A stretch of DNA of 64,000 nt from Burkholderia sp. 8Y (GTDB taxonomy: Bacteria > Pseudomonadota > Gammaproteobacteria > Burkholderiales > Burkholderiaceae): contig NZ_LR733520.1 in NCBI RefSeq assembly GCF_902506145.1, positions 716,057-780,056 on the forward strand, read 5' to 3'. A program made the position numbers and the translations under genes. This document shows, one piece after another, positions 1-9,974 of this stretch. The notes beneath the pieces are model-generated. The model was not told the origin of the DNA. It saw only the letters and a program-made list of their open reading frames with translations, and did not search any database. How positions within the stretch are numbered: the first letter of the stretch is position 1; every line of letters starts with the position of its first letter.

Positions 1-1
1 C

Positions 2-952
2 GTGACCAAGCGTTACGGCGCGCGCACCATCGTCGACAGTTTCACGGCCACCGTCATGCGCGGCGACAAGATCGGTCTTGTCGGGCCGAACGGCGCGGGC
101 AAGACCACGCTGCTCAAGCTGATCCTCGGCGAGTTGCAGCCCGACGAAGGGCGCGTGCGCATCGGCACCAACATTCAGACCGCGTATTTCGATCAGATGC
201 GCGCGCAGCTCGACCTCGACAAATCGCTCGCGGATACCATCAGTCCCGGCAGCGAGTGGGTCGAGGTGAACGGCGTGAAAAAGCACGTCATGAGCTATCT
301 GGGCGACTTCCTGTTCGCGCCCGAGCGCGCGCGCTCGCCCGTGCGCTCGCTGTCGGGCGGCGAGCGCAATCGCCTGCTGCTGGCGCGCCTCTTCGCGCGC
401 CCGGCGAACGTGCTGGTCCTCGACGAGCCGACCAACGACCTCGACATTCCCACGCTCGAACTGCTCGAAGAACTGCTCGCCGATTACGACGGCACCGTGC
501 TGCTCGTGAGCCACGACCGCGCGTTTCTCGACAACGTCGTGACGTCCGTCTTCGCGGCGGAAGGTGGCGGGAAGTGGCGCGAGTATGTCGGCGGCTTCTC
601 GGACTGGCAGATTCAGCGCGAACGTTCGGACCGCATCGCCGAAGAAGCGGCGCGGCAAACCGCGAAAGAAGCGCCCAAGGAAGACGCGCCGAAGGAAAGC
701 GCGGCGGGCCGCAACGCGCAGCGCACGGTCAAGCTCTCGTTCAAGGAGCAGCGCGAACTGGAGGCGCTGCCCGCGCGCATCGCGGAGCTGGAAGAGGAGC
801 AGAAGCGCATCGGCGCGCAGCTCGAAGACGGCTCCATCTTCGCTACCGACGCGAAGGAAGGCGCGCGCCTGTCCGAGCGGCACGCGGCCATCGAAGACGA
901 GTTGCTCGTCGCGCTGGAACGCTGGGAAGCGCTCGAAGCGAAGCGCGGATAG
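2..952 (+). CDS. ABC-F family ATP-binding protein, Uup-like (5' end outside window)
   Basis: C-terminal half of a duplicated ABC ATPase without membrane segments. Visible parts are the second nucleotide-binding domain, with Walker A GPNGAGKTT, signature LSGGERNR and Walker B VLVLDEPTNDLD followed by the H-loop SHDR, and then a charged, probably coiled-coil tail rich in Glu/Arg/Ala. That order, second ATPase domain then coiled-coil tail, is that of Uup rather than EttA. ABC-F proteins act on the ribosome or on DNA branch structures, not in transport. The reading frame is open to the left edge, so the GTG at position 2 is an internal codon, not a start. The stop is the TAG at 950-952. The N-terminal ATPase domain should lie upstream of the window. 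Confidence 0.88.
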   Translation: MTKRYGARTIVDSFTATVMRGDKIGLVGPNGAGKTTLLKLILGELQPDEGRVRIGTNIQTAYFDQMRAQLDLDKSLADTISPGSEWVEVNGVKKHVMSYLGDFLFAPERARSPVRSLSGGERNRLLLARLFARPANVLVLDEPTNDLDIPTLELLEELLADYDGTVLLVSHDRAFLDNVVTSVFAAEGGGKWREYVGGFSDWQIQRERSDRIAEEAARQTAKEAPKEDAPKESAAGRNAQRTVKLSFKEQRELEALPARIAELEEEQKRIGAQLEDGSIFATDAKEGARLSERHAAIEDELLVALERWEALEAKRG

Positions 953-1192
953 ACGTTCTTCGCCGCGCGTTTCACGCTGTCTTTAGCGCGTCCGAGGTGG
1001 GCGCGGCGGGCGAAAACCGCTATTCTCCTAGCGCGGCCGGATCGGCTGGCGGGGCGAACGCCTCGCTCACGCGTGTCCGGTCAGGCAATCTTGAGCATTC
1101 GACAAGGCATTCGATAAAGCATTCGCCGGCATCGCGGCGTCGTGCGGTGACGATTCCCGTGCGTGGTCGCGAAGCCGGATCAACGTTCAACT

Positions 1193-3244
1193 ATGTCCAC
1201 GAAAAAATCCAGTGCGGCCGAAGCAGCCATCGAACAGCGCGCCGCGGGCGCCAGGCCGCGCGCCATGAGCGCGAAGGCGGCCGGTTACAGCGAAGCATCG
1301 ATCAAGGTGCTGAAGGGGCTCGAGCCGGTCAAGCAGCGGCCCGGCATGTACACGCGCACCGAGAATCCGCTGCATATCGTTCAGGAAGTCATCGACAACG
1401 CGTCCGACGAAGCCCTCGGCGGATACGGCAAGCAGATCATCGTGACGGTCCATGCGGACAACTCGGTCTCGGTGGAAGACGACGGCCGCGGCATTCCGTT
1501 CGGCCTGCATCCCGAAGAAGGCGTGCCGGTCGTCGAGATCGTGTTCACGCGGCTGCATGCGGGCGGCAAGTTCGACAAGGCCGCGGGCGGCGCGTACACG
1601 TTCTCGGGCGGCCTGCACGGCGTCGGCGTGTCGGTGACGAACGCGCTCGCCACGCGCCTCGAAGTCACCGTCTGGCGCGACAACAAGGTCGCGCAGCTTG
1701 CCTTCGCCAATGGCGATGTCATCGAGCCGCTCACGACGCGATCGCCCGAACGCGGCGAGAAGAAGACGGGGACGCGCGTGCGCGCCTGGCCGAACGCGAA
1801 GTATTTCGATTCGCCTAATCTGCCGCTCGGCGAGTTGCAGCGCCTGTTGCGCTCGAAGGCCGTGCTGCTGCCGGGCGTCGAAGTGGTGCTCGTCATCGAA
1901 AAGACCGGCGAGCGTCAGACGTGGAAGTACGAAGACGGTCTGCGCGGCTACCTGCTCGAAGGCATGGGCGGCAGCGAACTGCTGATTCCGCTTTTCGAAG
2001 GCGAGCGTTACGCGGACAACGCGCGCACGACGGAGGAAACCTTCGCGGAAGGCGAGGGCGCGTCGTGGGTCGTCGCGTGGAGCGAGGAAGGGCCGCTTCT
2101 GCGCGAATCGTACGTGAACCTGATTCCGACGCCCGCGGGCGGCACGCACGAATCCGGCTTGCGCGACGGGCTCTTTCAGGCGGTCAAGAACTTCGTCGAG
2201 ATTCACAATCTTCAGCCGAAGGGCGTGAAGCTTCTGGCCGAAGACGTGTTCGCGCGCGTGTCGTTCGTGCTGTCGGCGAAGGTGCTCGATCCGCAGTTCC
2301 AGGGGCAAATCAAGGAGCGTCTCAATAGCCGCGACGCCGTGAAGCTCGTGTCGTCGTTCTCGCGGCCGGCGCTGGAGCTGTGGCTCAATCAGCATGTCGA
2401 ATACGGCAGGAAGCTCGCCGAACTCGTGATCCGCCAGGCGCAGGCGCGCACGCGCGCCGGGCAGAAGGTCGAGAAGCGCAAGAGCTCGGGCGTGGCCGTG
2501 CTGCCGGGCAAGCTCACGGACTGCGAATCGACCGACATCACGCGCAACGAACTCTTTCTGGTCGAGGGCGATTCGGCGGGCGGCTCCGCGAAAATGGGCC
2601 GCGACAAGGAATTCCAGGCCATTCTGCCGTTGCGCGGCAAGGTGCTGAACACGTGGGAAACCGAACGCGACCGGCTCTTCGCCAACAACGAGGTGCATGA
2701 CATCGCGGTGGCGATCGGCGTCGATCCGCACGGTCCCGACGATCAGATCGACCTCTCGAATCTGCGCTACGGCAAGATCTGCATTCTGTCGGACGCGGAC
2801 GTGGACGGCGCGCACATTCAGGTGCTGCTGCTCACGCTCTTCTTCAAACACTTTCCGCAACTGATCGAACGCGGTCACGTGTGCGTCGCGCGTCCGCCGC
2901 TCTTTCGCGTGGATGCCCCGGCGCGCGGCAAGAAGCCCGCGCAAAAGCTCTACGCGCTCGACGAAGGCGAACTCGAAGCGATTCTCGACAAGCTGCGCAA
3001 GGACGGCGTGCGCGAAACGCAATGGAGCATCAGCCGCTTCAAAGGGCTCGGCGAAATGAGCGCCGAGCAGCTCTGGGACACGACGATGAACCCCGACACG
3101 CGGCGCCTCTTGCCGGTCCGCCTGGGCGATCTCGGCTTCGATCTCACGGTATCGCGCATGACCATGCTGATGGGCAAGGGCGAAGCGGCGTCGCGCCGAA
3201 GCTGGCTCGAAGAGAAGGGCAACGAAGTGGAAGCGGACATCTGA
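1193..3244 (+). CDS. parE: DNA topoisomerase IV subunit B
   Basis: ATPase subunit of topoisomerase IV, the type IIA enzyme that decatenates daughter chromosomes; it works as a ParC2ParE2 heterotetramer. The 683-residue protein has the GHKL ATPase motifs (VIDNASDEA near residue 68, DDGRGIP near 96, GGLHGVGVS), a transducer domain, and the TOPRIM metal site (EGDSAGGSA near residue 458, SDADVDGAHI near 532). parC follows 33 nt downstream on the same strand, which marks it as ParE and not GyrB; the length is also shorter than the usual GyrB. I chose the ATG at 1193 (MSTKKS) over an in-frame GTG at 1163 because the family begins close to it and the first ten extra codons look unrelated. Confidence 0.95.
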   Translation: MSTKKSSAAEAAIEQRAAGARPRAMSAKAAGYSEASIKVLKGLEPVKQRPGMYTRTENPLHIVQEVIDNASDEALGGYGKQIIVTVHADNSVSVEDDGRGIPFGLHPEEGVPVVEIVFTRLHAGGKFDKAAGGAYTFSGGLHGVGVSVTNALATRLEVTVWRDNKVAQLAFANGDVIEPLTTRSPERGEKKTGTRVRAWPNAKYFDSPNLPLGELQRLLRSKAVLLPGVEVVLVIEKTGERQTWKYEDGLRGYLLEGMGGSELLIPLFEGERYADNARTTEETFAEGEGASWVVAWSEEGPLLRESYVNLIPTPAGGTHESGLRDGLFQAVKNFVEIHNLQPKGVKLLAEDVFARVSFVLSAKVLDPQFQGQIKERLNSRDAVKLVSSFSRPALELWLNQHVEYGRKLAELVIRQAQARTRAGQKVEKRKSSGVAVLPGKLTDCESTDITRNELFLVEGDSAGGSAKMGRDKEFQAILPLRGKVLNTWETERDRLFANNEVHDIAVAIGVDPHGPDDQIDLSNLRYGKICILSDADVDGAHIQVLLLTLFFKHFPQLIERGHVCVARPPLFRVDAPARGKKPAQKLYALDEGELEAILDKLRKDGVRETQWSISRFKGLGEMSAEQLWDTTMNPDTRRLLPVRLGDLGFDLTVSRMTMLMGKGEAASRRSWLEEKGNEVEADI

Positions 3245-3277
3245 TGCCGGCTCCGGAAAACGCATAACGGATATTCG

Positions 3278-5599
3278 ATGGGAATCACTGACGATCTTTT
3301 CGCCGAACAGCAAGCGGCGCCTGACGGAGAACACCTGACGCTCGGCGATTACGCCGAACGCGCGTATCTGGACTACGCGGTGAGCGTGGTCAAGGGCCGC
3401 GCGCTGCCCGACGTGTCGGATGGGCAGAAGCCCGTGCAGCGCCGCATTCTCTTCGCGATGAACGAGATGGGCCTCGCGAGCACCGCGAAGCCCGTGAAGT
3501 CGGCGCGCGTCGTGGGCGACGTGCTCGGCAAGTATCACCCGCACGGCGACCAGTCCGCGTACGACGCGCTCGTGCGTCTCGCGCAGGACTTTTCGATGCG
3601 CTATCCCCTCATCGACGGCCAGGGCAACTTCGGCTCGCGCGACGGCGACGGCGCGGCGGCCATGCGGTACACCGAAGCGCGTCTGACGCCGATCGCGCGC
3701 TTGCTGCTCGATGAAATCGATCAGGGCACGGTCGATTTCATGCCCAACTACGACGGCTCGTTCGAAGAGCCGAAGCTCCTGCCCGCGCGCCTGCCGTTTT
3801 TGCTGCTGAACGGCGCATCGGGCATCGCGGTCGGTCTCGCGACGGAAGTGCCGTCGCACAATCTGCGCGAAGTCGCGCAAGCCGCCGTCGCGATGATTCG
3901 CGATCCGAAGCTCGGTCACGCGGGCGTGATGGAAAAGCTCAACGGTCCGGACTTTCCCGGCGGCGGGCAGATCATCTCGTCGCAAGCCGAAATTTCGGCG
4001 GCGTACGAAACCGGGCGCGGCAGTCTCAAGGTGCGTGCGCGCTGGAAGATCGAAGACCTCGCGCGCGGCCAGTGGCAGCTCGTCATCACCGAACTGCCGC
4101 CGAGCACGTCGGGGCAGAAGGTGCTCGAAGAAATCGAGGAACTGACCAACCCGAAGATCAAGCTCGGCAAGAAGACGCTGACGCCGGATCAATTGCAGAC
4201 CAAGCAGACGCTGCTGGCGCTGCTCGACACCGTGCGCGACGAGTCCGGCAAGGACGCGCCGGTGCGCCTCGTGTTCGAGCCGAAGTCGAGCCGCATCGAC
4301 CAGACCGAGTTCGTCAACACGCTGCTCGCGCATACGAGTCTCGAATCGAACGCGGCCATCAACCTCGTGATGATCGGCGCGGACGGCCGTCCGAGGCAGA
4401 AGGGCATCGTCGAGATCCTGCACGAGTGGGTCGGCTTCCGGTTCGTCACCGTCACGCGCAGGACGCAGCATCGTCTCGGCAAGGTGAACGACCGCATCCA
4501 TATTCTCGAAGGGCGGATGATCGTCTTCCTGAATATCGACGAAGTCATTCGCATCATCCGTGAGGCCGAGGAACCGAAGCAGGCGCTGATTGCGCGCTTC
4601 AATCTCTCCGACCGTCAGGCCGAGGACATTCTCGAAATCCGTCTCCGGCAACTCGCGCGGCTCGAAGCGATCAAGATCGAGCAGGAGCTGTCCGAATTGC
4701 GCGACGAGAAGAAAAAGCTCGAAGAACTGCTCAACAGCGACGCCGCGATGAAGCGCCTGCTCATCAAGGAAATCGAAGCGGACGCGAAGCAATATGGCGA
4801 CGACCGCCGCACGCTGATTCAGCAAGAGAAGCGCGCGACGTTGGAAGTGCGCGTCGTCGACGAGCCGGTGACGGTCGTCGTGTCGCAGAAGGGCTGGGTG
4901 CGCGCGCTGAAGGGCCACGGGCTCGATCCGGCGGGCTTCACGTTCAAGGCGGGCGACTCGCTGTACGCGGTGTTTCAGGCGCGCACGCCGGACACGCTCA
5001 TCGCGTGGGGCAGCAACGGCCGCGTGTACTCGGTGCCGGTGGCGGCGCTGCCGGGCGGGCGTGGAGACGGCGTGCCGGTCACGTCGCTGATCGAACTGGA
5101 ATCCGGCACGCATCTGCTGCATTACTTCGCTGCGCCGGCGGAGCAGCCGTTGCTGCTCGCATCGAGCAATGGCTTCGGCTTCATCGCGAAGCTCGGCGAC
5201 ATGGTGAGCCGCAACAAGGCGGGCAAGTCGTTCATGACCATCGACGATGGCGCGGCGCCGCTCGCGCCGATGCCGGTGTTGCCGGGCGCGCTCTACGTCG
5301 CGTGTCTGTCGAATACGGGCCGCCTGCTCGTCTTCGGCATGGACGAGATGAAGACGCTCTCGGGCGGCGGACGCGGCGTCACGCTGATGACGCTCGAGCC
5401 GAAGGAAACGCTGCGTCAGGCGCTCGCCATCGACGCACGCGGCGTCGTGCTGACCGGCGCGGGGCGCGGCGGCAAGATCCGCGACGAAAAGCTCTGGGGC
5501 GCGCAACTGCAACAGCATCTCGGCAAGCGGGCGAGAAAGGGCCGTACGCCCGATACGTCGCTGAAGGTGAGCGAGATGCGGCCGGTGTTCGAAGGCTGA
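3278..5599 (+). CDS. parC: DNA topoisomerase IV subunit A
   Basis: Breakage-reunion subunit of topoisomerase IV, partner of the ParE encoded just upstream. 773 residues. The N-terminal winged-helix/tower core holds the catalytic tyrosine in [11 protein letters not shown] (Tyr131). The C-terminal part (about residue 520 on) is the beta-pinwheel that binds DNA. The quinolone-pocket helix reads [11 protein letters not shown] (residues 87-97): by alignment to E. coli ParC the Ser80 position is Gln92 and the Glu84 position is Asp96. The gene is cotranscribed with parE, judging by the 33-nt gap, and is followed directly by a strong hairpin terminator. Confidence 0.95.
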   Translation: MGITDDLFAEQQAAPDGEHLTLGDYAERAYLDYAVSVVKGRALPDVSDGQKPVQRRILFAMNEMGLASTAKPVKSARVVGDVLGKYHPHGDQSAYDALVRLAQDFSMRYPLIDGQGNFGSRDGDGAAAMRYTEARLTPIARLLLDEIDQGTVDFMPNYDGSFEEPKLLPARLPFLLLNGASGIAVGLATEVPSHNLREVAQAAVAMIRDPKLGHAGVMEKLNGPDFPGGGQIISSQAEISAAYETGRGSLKVRARWKIEDLARGQWQLVITELPPSTSGQKVLEEIEELTNPKIKLGKKTLTPDQLQTKQTLLALLDTVRDESGKDAPVRLVFEPKSSRIDQTEFVNTLLAHTSLESNAAINLVMIGADGRPRQKGIVEILHEWVGFRFVTVTRRTQHRLGKVNDRIHILEGRMIVFLNIDEVIRIIREAEEPKQALIARFNLSDRQAEDILEIRLRQLARLEAIKIEQELSELRDEKKKLEELLNSDAAMKRLLIKEIEADAKQYGDDRRTLIQQEKRATLEVRVVDEPVTVVVSQKGWVRALKGHGLDPAGFTFKAGDSLYAVFQARTPDTLIAWGSNGRVYSVPVAALPGGRGDGVPVTSLIELESGTHLLHYFAAPAEQPLLLASSNGFGFIAKLGDMVSRNKAGKSFMTIDDGAAPLAPMPVLPGALYVACLSNTGRLLVFGMDEMKTLSGGGRGVTLMTLEPKETLRQALAIDARGVVLTGAGRGGKIRDEKLWGAQLQQHLGKRARKGRTPDTSLKVSEMRPVFEG

Positions 5600-5621
5600 G
5601 CTTGCGCCAAAGCGTGAAAAG

Positions 5622-5660
5622 ACACCTCGCTGCGACATCGTAGCGAGGTGTTTTCTTTTG
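5622..5660 (+). terminator. Rho-independent terminator after parC
   Basis: A perfect 10-bp stem (5622-5631 ACACCTCGCT pairing with 5642-5651 AGCGAGGTGT) with a 10-nt loop, followed by a T-rich run TTTCTTTT. It sits 22 nt after the parC stop and should end the parE-parC transcript. Confidence 0.85.
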
Positions 5661-5743
5661 GATCGAGGCGAGGCGCTCAGGAACTGACGCGCCGCGCTTC
5701 AGTCGAACGGCCAATCTTCACTGACCCTCTGCCCTCGACACCC

Positions 5744-6202
5744 ATGACGAAAGCCATCGAAGCCGCGCTCTTTTTACACTTGCTCGGCGTGGCCGTGTGG
5801 ATAGGCGGAATGGTCTTCGCGCATTTCTGCCTGCGCCCCGCGCTCGGCGACCTCGCGCCGCAACTGCGCCTGCCGCTCTGGGAAACCGTGTTCGCGCGCT
5901 TCTTCAACTGGGTCGCGGGTTCGGTGCTCGTCATTCTGCTGACCGGCGCCTTCCTGCTCGTCGAATACGGCGGCGCGCACGCCGCATGGCCGCTTCACGC
6001 GATGGCCGGCCTCGGCATCGTGATGATGCTGATCTTCGGGCATATCCGCTTCGCGGTATTTCCGCGCATCCGCCGCGCGGTGCAGGCGCAGAACTGGCCG
6101 GATGGCGCGCGGGCGGTCGGCACGGTCCGAAGGCTCGTCGTCGTCAATCTCGTGCTAGGTATCGTGACCATCGGAACCGCCGTGCTGTCGCGCGGCATCT
6201 AA
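5744..6202 (+). CDS. CopD-like four-helix membrane protein
   Basis: 152-residue inner-membrane protein with about four hydrophobic helices. The first helix carries HLLGVAVWIGG, the His-containing pattern typical of the CopD/YcnJ-type membrane family, and a second conserved-looking His lies in FGHIRFAVF. Family members have been linked to copper handling or to haem binding, but the role here is not shown by the sequence. The ATG at 5744 (MTKAIEAAL) is preferred. An upstream in-frame ATG at 5648 lies inside the parC terminator and would add a non-hydrophobic leader. It stands alone between the parC terminator and an oppositely oriented signalling gene. Confidence 0.75.
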   Translation: MTKAIEAALFLHLLGVAVWIGGMVFAHFCLRPALGDLAPQLRLPLWETVFARFFNWVAGSVLVILLTGAFLLVEYGGAHAAWPLHAMAGLGIVMMLIFGHIRFAVFPRIRRAVQAQNWPDGARAVGTVRRLVVVNLVLGIVTIGTAVLSRGI

Positions 6203-6240
6203 AGCGCGCATCGACCGCGCATCGACCGCGCATCGACAGA

Positions 6241-8670
6241 TCAACTGCCGCGCTCGTCGCTCAACGCGGTGCTCGACGGCTCCTGACCGAGTGTCCCGAG
6301 TCCGAGCGCGCCGCGCGCGATGGCCCAGCCGCATACGCCGAAGCGGTCGAGAAGCGCCTGCACGCCATCGGCGGGGACGGGCCGCGAGAACAGGAAGCCT
6401 TGCGCTTCCACCGGGCCGAGCGCCGCGAGCCAGGCAATCTGTTCCTCGCGCTCGGTGCCTTCCACGACGACCGTCAGCCCGAGCGAGCGCGCGAGGTTGA
6501 TGATCGCGGACACCATCACGCATACGCTGCGGTCTTCGGGAATCGCCTGAATGAACGAGCGGTCCACCTTCAGGGTATCGACCGAGAAGCGGTTCAGATA
6601 CGACAGCGACGAATAGCCGGTGCCGAAGTCGTCCAGCGCGATTCGCACGCCCAGGCGCTTGAGCGCGGCGATCTTTTCCTGCACCAGTTCCGGATACTCG
6701 ACCATCACGGTCTCGGTGATTTCCAGTTCGAGCTTGCCCGCCGGAATGCCGGACGCTTCGATCGCGCGAGCGACGGTTTCCAGCAAGTCGCCGCGCCAGA
6801 ACTGCACCGCCGAGATGTTGACGGCGAGCGACAGGCCCGTGTAGCCGTCGCGCTGCCACTGCGCAAGCTGCGCGCAGGCCGTGTGGATCACGAAATCGCC
6901 GACCGCGACGATCAGCCCCGTCGATTCCGCGACCGGAATGAACTCATTGGCGGGAATCAGCCCGTGCTGCGGATGGTTCCAGCGCACGAGCGCCTCGAAT
7001 CCGGTGATGCAGCGGCGCGCAAGATCGATCTTCGGCTGATAGACGAGAAAGAGCTGGCGTTCGGTCAGCGCGACGCGTAGCTGCTGCTCCCACTTCATCA
7101 GATGGTCCGCGCGGTGCGACAACTGCGGCGAATAGAACTGATAGCAGTTCTTGCCCGCGTCCTTTGCGCTGTACATCGCGAGGTCGGCCTTTTTCAGCAG
7201 GTCGATCTCGCTTTCGTTCGACACCGAATACAGCGCGATGCCGATGCTCGCATGCAGCACGAACGCGCTGCCGCGCACGTCGAAGGGCGTCGCGAACATC
7301 GTCACGATGTCTTCGGCGAGGCCGACTGCGCGCTTCTCGACGTCGTCGCCCTTGACGATCACGACGAACTCGTCGCCGCCGATGCGCGCGAGCGTCCCGT
7401 GATGGCCGACCGTTTCCGCGAGCCGCGACGCCGTCATTTGCAGCACGATATCGCCCGCGTTGTGGCCGAGCGTGTCGTTCACCGTCTTGAAGTTGTCGAG
7501 GTCGATGAAGAGCAGCGCGAGCCGCCCGATGTTGTCCGTCTGCGCGACGTCCGCGCGCAACGCGCGCAACGTCGAATAACGATTGCGCAGGCCGGTGAGC
7601 AGGTCGTATTCGACGAGATGCGTCATCTCGCGCTCGCGGCCGAGCAGCTTGCCGATCAGCCCCGTCGCGACCACGAAGAAGCCGAGCATGGCGAATGAGA
7701 TGAAGCTCGCCATCAGCAGATAGACGTTGCGCGTGTGGTTGTAGTCGGCGAATTCCTCGCGCTCCGACAGACCGACGAGCACGCCGAGCGGATAGCCGTC
7801 GATATGCCGGTACGAGACGATGCGCTTCACGCGGTCGATCGGATCGACATAGGTGCCCGACGCGTGGTCGGAAGTCGGGTAGACGCCGCTCGCGCTGAAC
7901 GCCGCCCGCGCGGCCGAGGACGGACCGCGCGCGCCGCCTGCCGAAGCCGCGTGGCCGGCGGGGTTGTCCGCGAGCGCGACGCCGGTGCTGCGCGCGAGCA
8001 CGGAGCCGTTGTCCGACACCACGGCGATCACGCCCTCGCGCCCGATGGACGCGACGTTATAGAAGTCGCTCGTGAAGTACGCCGGGTCTTCCGAGACGAC
8101 GACCACGCCCGCGAACGAGCCGTCCGGATGGTTGAGCCGTCGCGTGATCTGCAGCGTCCACAGGTTCGAGACGCGACCGCGCACCGGGCGGCTGATATAG
8201 AGCAGATCGTCGTTGGAATGCAGGTGGACCTTGAAGTGCTCGCGGTCCGACAGGTCGATCGGCTTCGGACGCGGGTCCGACGTGTTCGCGATCAGAATGC
8301 CGTTTTCGTCGATCAGCGACACCTGCACGAGCGTGTCGCTCTGCACGACGCCTTTTTCGACCGTCGCGATCAGATTGAAGTGCTCGGGCGCTTTCTCGTA
8401 CTCGTATTTGACGAAGCGCGTGATCTGATCGACCTGATGAATCGCCTTGATCGTGTGCTGTTCGAGCGCGGACGAGAGAATCGCGGCGGAGGCCGTCGAT
8501 TCGTGCGTGGTCGCGTCGCGTTCCACGGAGAGCCGCGCGAAAATCACCGCCCACAGCAGCACGAGGAGAATGCTTCCGAGCACCGGAATCGCCAGCAACG
8601 CGCGACGCCGCCGTGCCGACGGGGCGTTGATGCGCGAATCGCTCGCCGCGTGGGAGCGCGCACGCATCAT
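6241..8670 (-). CDS. Membrane-anchored GGDEF/EAL cyclic-di-GMP enzyme with periplasmic sensor
   Basis: Probable bifunctional diguanylate cyclase/phosphodiesterase. From the N-terminus it has a membrane helix (about residues 20-46), an extracytoplasmic Cache-like sensor region of about 270 residues, a second helix (about 305-335), a GGDEF domain with an intact catalytic signature (RIGGDEFVV, about residue 430) and an EAL domain with intact FEALVRWNHP (about 558) and the loop-6 DDFGTGYSSL motif. Both active sites look competent, so which activity dominates cannot be read from the sequence. The frame is open to 8865. I placed the start at the ATG pair 8670/8667, just before the first membrane helix, because the longer versions add an unstructured Arg/Pro-rich leader without a clear ribosome site. 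The start is uncertain. Confidence 0.85.
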   Translation of the reverse strand: MMRARSHAASDSRINAPSARRRRALLAIPVLGSILLVLLWAVIFARLSVERDATTHESTASAAILSSALEQHTIKAIHQVDQITRFVKYEYEKAPEHFNLIATVEKGVVQSDTLVQVSLIDENGILIANTSDPRPKPIDLSDREHFKVHLHSNDDLLYISRPVRGRVSNLWTLQITRRLNHPDGSFAGVVVVSEDPAYFTSDFYNVASIGREGVIAVVSDNGSVLARSTGVALADNPAGHAASAGGARGPSSAARAAFSASGVYPTSDHASGTYVDPIDRVKRIVSYRHIDGYPLGVLVGLSEREEFADYNHTRNVYLLMASFISFAMLGFFVVATGLIGKLLGREREMTHLVEYDLLTGLRNRYSTLRALRADVAQTDNIGRLALLFIDLDNFKTVNDTLGHNAGDIVLQMTASRLAETVGHHGTLARIGGDEFVVIVKGDDVEKRAVGLAEDIVTMFATPFDVRGSAFVLHASIGIALYSVSNESEIDLLKKADLAMYSAKDAGKNCYQFYSPQLSHRADHLMKWEQQLRVALTERQLFLVYQPKIDLARRCITGFEALVRWNHPQHGLIPANEFIPVAESTGLIVAVGDFVIHTACAQLAQWQRDGYTGLSLAVNISAVQFWRGDLLETVARAIEASGIPAGKLELEITETVMVEYPELVQEKIAALKRLGVRIALDDFGTGYSSLSYLNRFSVDTLKVDRSFIQAIPEDRSVCVMVSAIINLARSLGLTVVVEGTEREEQIAWLAALGPVEAQGFLFSRPVPADGVQALLDRFGVCGWAIARGALGLGTLGQEPSSTALSDERGS

Positions 8671-9004
8671 GGAGCGCCCAGGGCGGCCATGCCGCGTAGC
8701 GCGTGCCATGCGAAAAAGCGCGCGTGGTGGAGGTGGCGATGCATGTCTCGAGACGTTCGGCCAAAGCCGTTGACTATACCGCTGGAGGCGCTTCGGCCGC
8801 CGGAGGGCAACCGTTTGCGTGATGACGAAGCGGGCGCCGGTGCTTGCGATGCAACCGTCGCGCATGACGCCGCAGCGCGCGGGAACGGATGCCGCGCCTT
8901 CCGTCCCGTCCCCGAATGTTCAGATAGTACTGAAGCCGCCGCGATTAAGAAAGCGAAAGCACGGCGGCTCGGGGTTTACGGCTAGCGGCGCGCAGGTCAT
9001 TGTT
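8671..9004. other. Intergenic region upstream of the GGDEF/EAL gene
   Basis: 334 nt with no convincing gene. It would hold the minus-strand promoter of the cyclic-di-GMP gene. The one visible structure is an inverted repeat TTCAG-N6-CTGAA at 8919-8934; its centre read on the minus strand is TACTAT, a possible weak -10. No good -35 was found. Confidence 0.4.
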
Positions 9005-9895
9005 TCACAAGCGGATTGTGCCGTCGATGACTGTCACGGAGTCGCCACCGATCCACACTGGCGAGCCGTGCGCGCGGTCGTCGTAGGTGACGTGCACGCG
9101 CCCGTCGCGATCGAGCACGGTGCCTTGGCGCACCGTGTAGGCGTCGCCGGGGCGCTTGCCCTGGCGCGTCAGCAACGCGGCAAGCGCCGCATTCGCGCTG
9201 CCGGTCACGGGATCTTCCACGTTCTCCGCGCCGAGCAGGAGCGCGCGCAATTCGAAGGTCGCCGGCGCGGCGTTTTCGTGCGGGCCGTACACCACGAGTC
9301 CGTGCGTGCCGACTTCGGCGACCAGCGCGGTCAGCGCCTGCCGCGCCTCGCTGCCGAGCGACATCGCGAGGCATTGCGCCGCATCGCGCAGACGCACGAT
9401 CAGCCACGGCGCGCCGTTGTCGACGGCGCAGGGCGGCGCGCTAAAGTCGATCTCGACGCACGCGAGCGCGGCGGCGAGACGTTCGCGCTGCGCGTCATCG
9501 AGCGGGACGATGCTCGCCGGCGGCGCGGCGAACGCCCAGCGTCCGTCATCGCGCTGCTGAAGCGTGACCAGGCCGACGCCGCATTCCTGCACGAGCGTCC
9601 CTAGTTCTTTCGACGCGTAGCCGCTCGCCCGCAGCGCGTGCGCGGTGCCGAGCGTCGGATGGCCGGCGAAGGGCAGCTCGGTCGCCGTCGTGAAGATGCG
9701 CACGCGATAGTCGGCGCGAGCATCGGTCGGCCGCAAGATGAACGCGGTCTCCGAGAGATTGGTCCAGCGCGCGATGGCCTGCATGCGCTCGGTGGAGAGA
9801 TCGTCGGCGTCGAAGATCACGGCAAGCGGATTGCCTTTGAATGCGACGGGCGTGAAGACATCGACCTGACTGAAGCGCACGGTGCGGGCGGACAT
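9005..9895 (-). CDS. PhzF family isomerase/epimerase-like protein
   Basis: 296-residue protein of the PhzF superfamily, which shares the diaminopimelate-epimerase fold. Visible signatures are the N-terminal VDVFTPVAFKGNPLAV, the WTNLSETAF segment with the likely catalytic Glu49, FAGHPTLGTAHAL and the C-terminal EDPVTGSANAAL. Characterised PhzF isomerises a phenazine precursor, but no phenazine genes are present here, so the substrate is unknown and the name should be read as family only. The ATG at 9895 (MSARTVRFSQ) is preferred to an in-frame start at 9940, whose extra codons cross the terminator of the next gene. It lies downstream of ridA-like and aminotransferase genes on the same strand, but a terminator separates it from ridA. 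Confidence 0.88.
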   Translation of the reverse strand: MSARTVRFSQVDVFTPVAFKGNPLAVIFDADDLSTERMQAIARWTNLSETAFILRPTDARADYRVRIFTTATELPFAGHPTLGTAHALRASGYASKELGTLVQECGVGLVTLQQRDDGRWAFAAPPASIVPLDDAQRERLAAALACVEIDFSAPPCAVDNGAPWLIVRLRDAAQCLAMSLGSEARQALTALVAEVGTHGLVVYGPHENAAPATFELRALLLGAENVEDPVTGSANAALAALLTRQGKRPGDAYTVRQGTVLDRDGRVHVTYDDRAHGSPVWIGGDSVTVIDGTIRL

Positions 9896-9914
9896 GGTTT
9901 GAAAGTCAAAGGGT

Positions 9915-9950
9915 GATAAAAAAACCCGACGCGTTCGCACGGCCGGGTTT
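9915..9950 (-). terminator. Rho-independent terminator after the RidA-like gene
   Basis: Read on the minus strand: stem AAACCCG (9950-9944) pairs with CGGGTTT (9928-9922), with a 15-nt loop, continuing into a run of T residues to about 9918. It falls between the RidA-like stop and the phzF-like start. Confidence 0.75.
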
Positions 9951-9974
9951 GCAGTCGCTCGCGCTCGGTTGCGC

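Noticed and set aside
1187..5638. Very long open frame (1483 aa) on the minus strand opposite parE-parC
   Set aside because: Its predicted protein is Arg/His/Leu-rich without domains and is exactly what GC-rich third-position bias produces opposite real genes.
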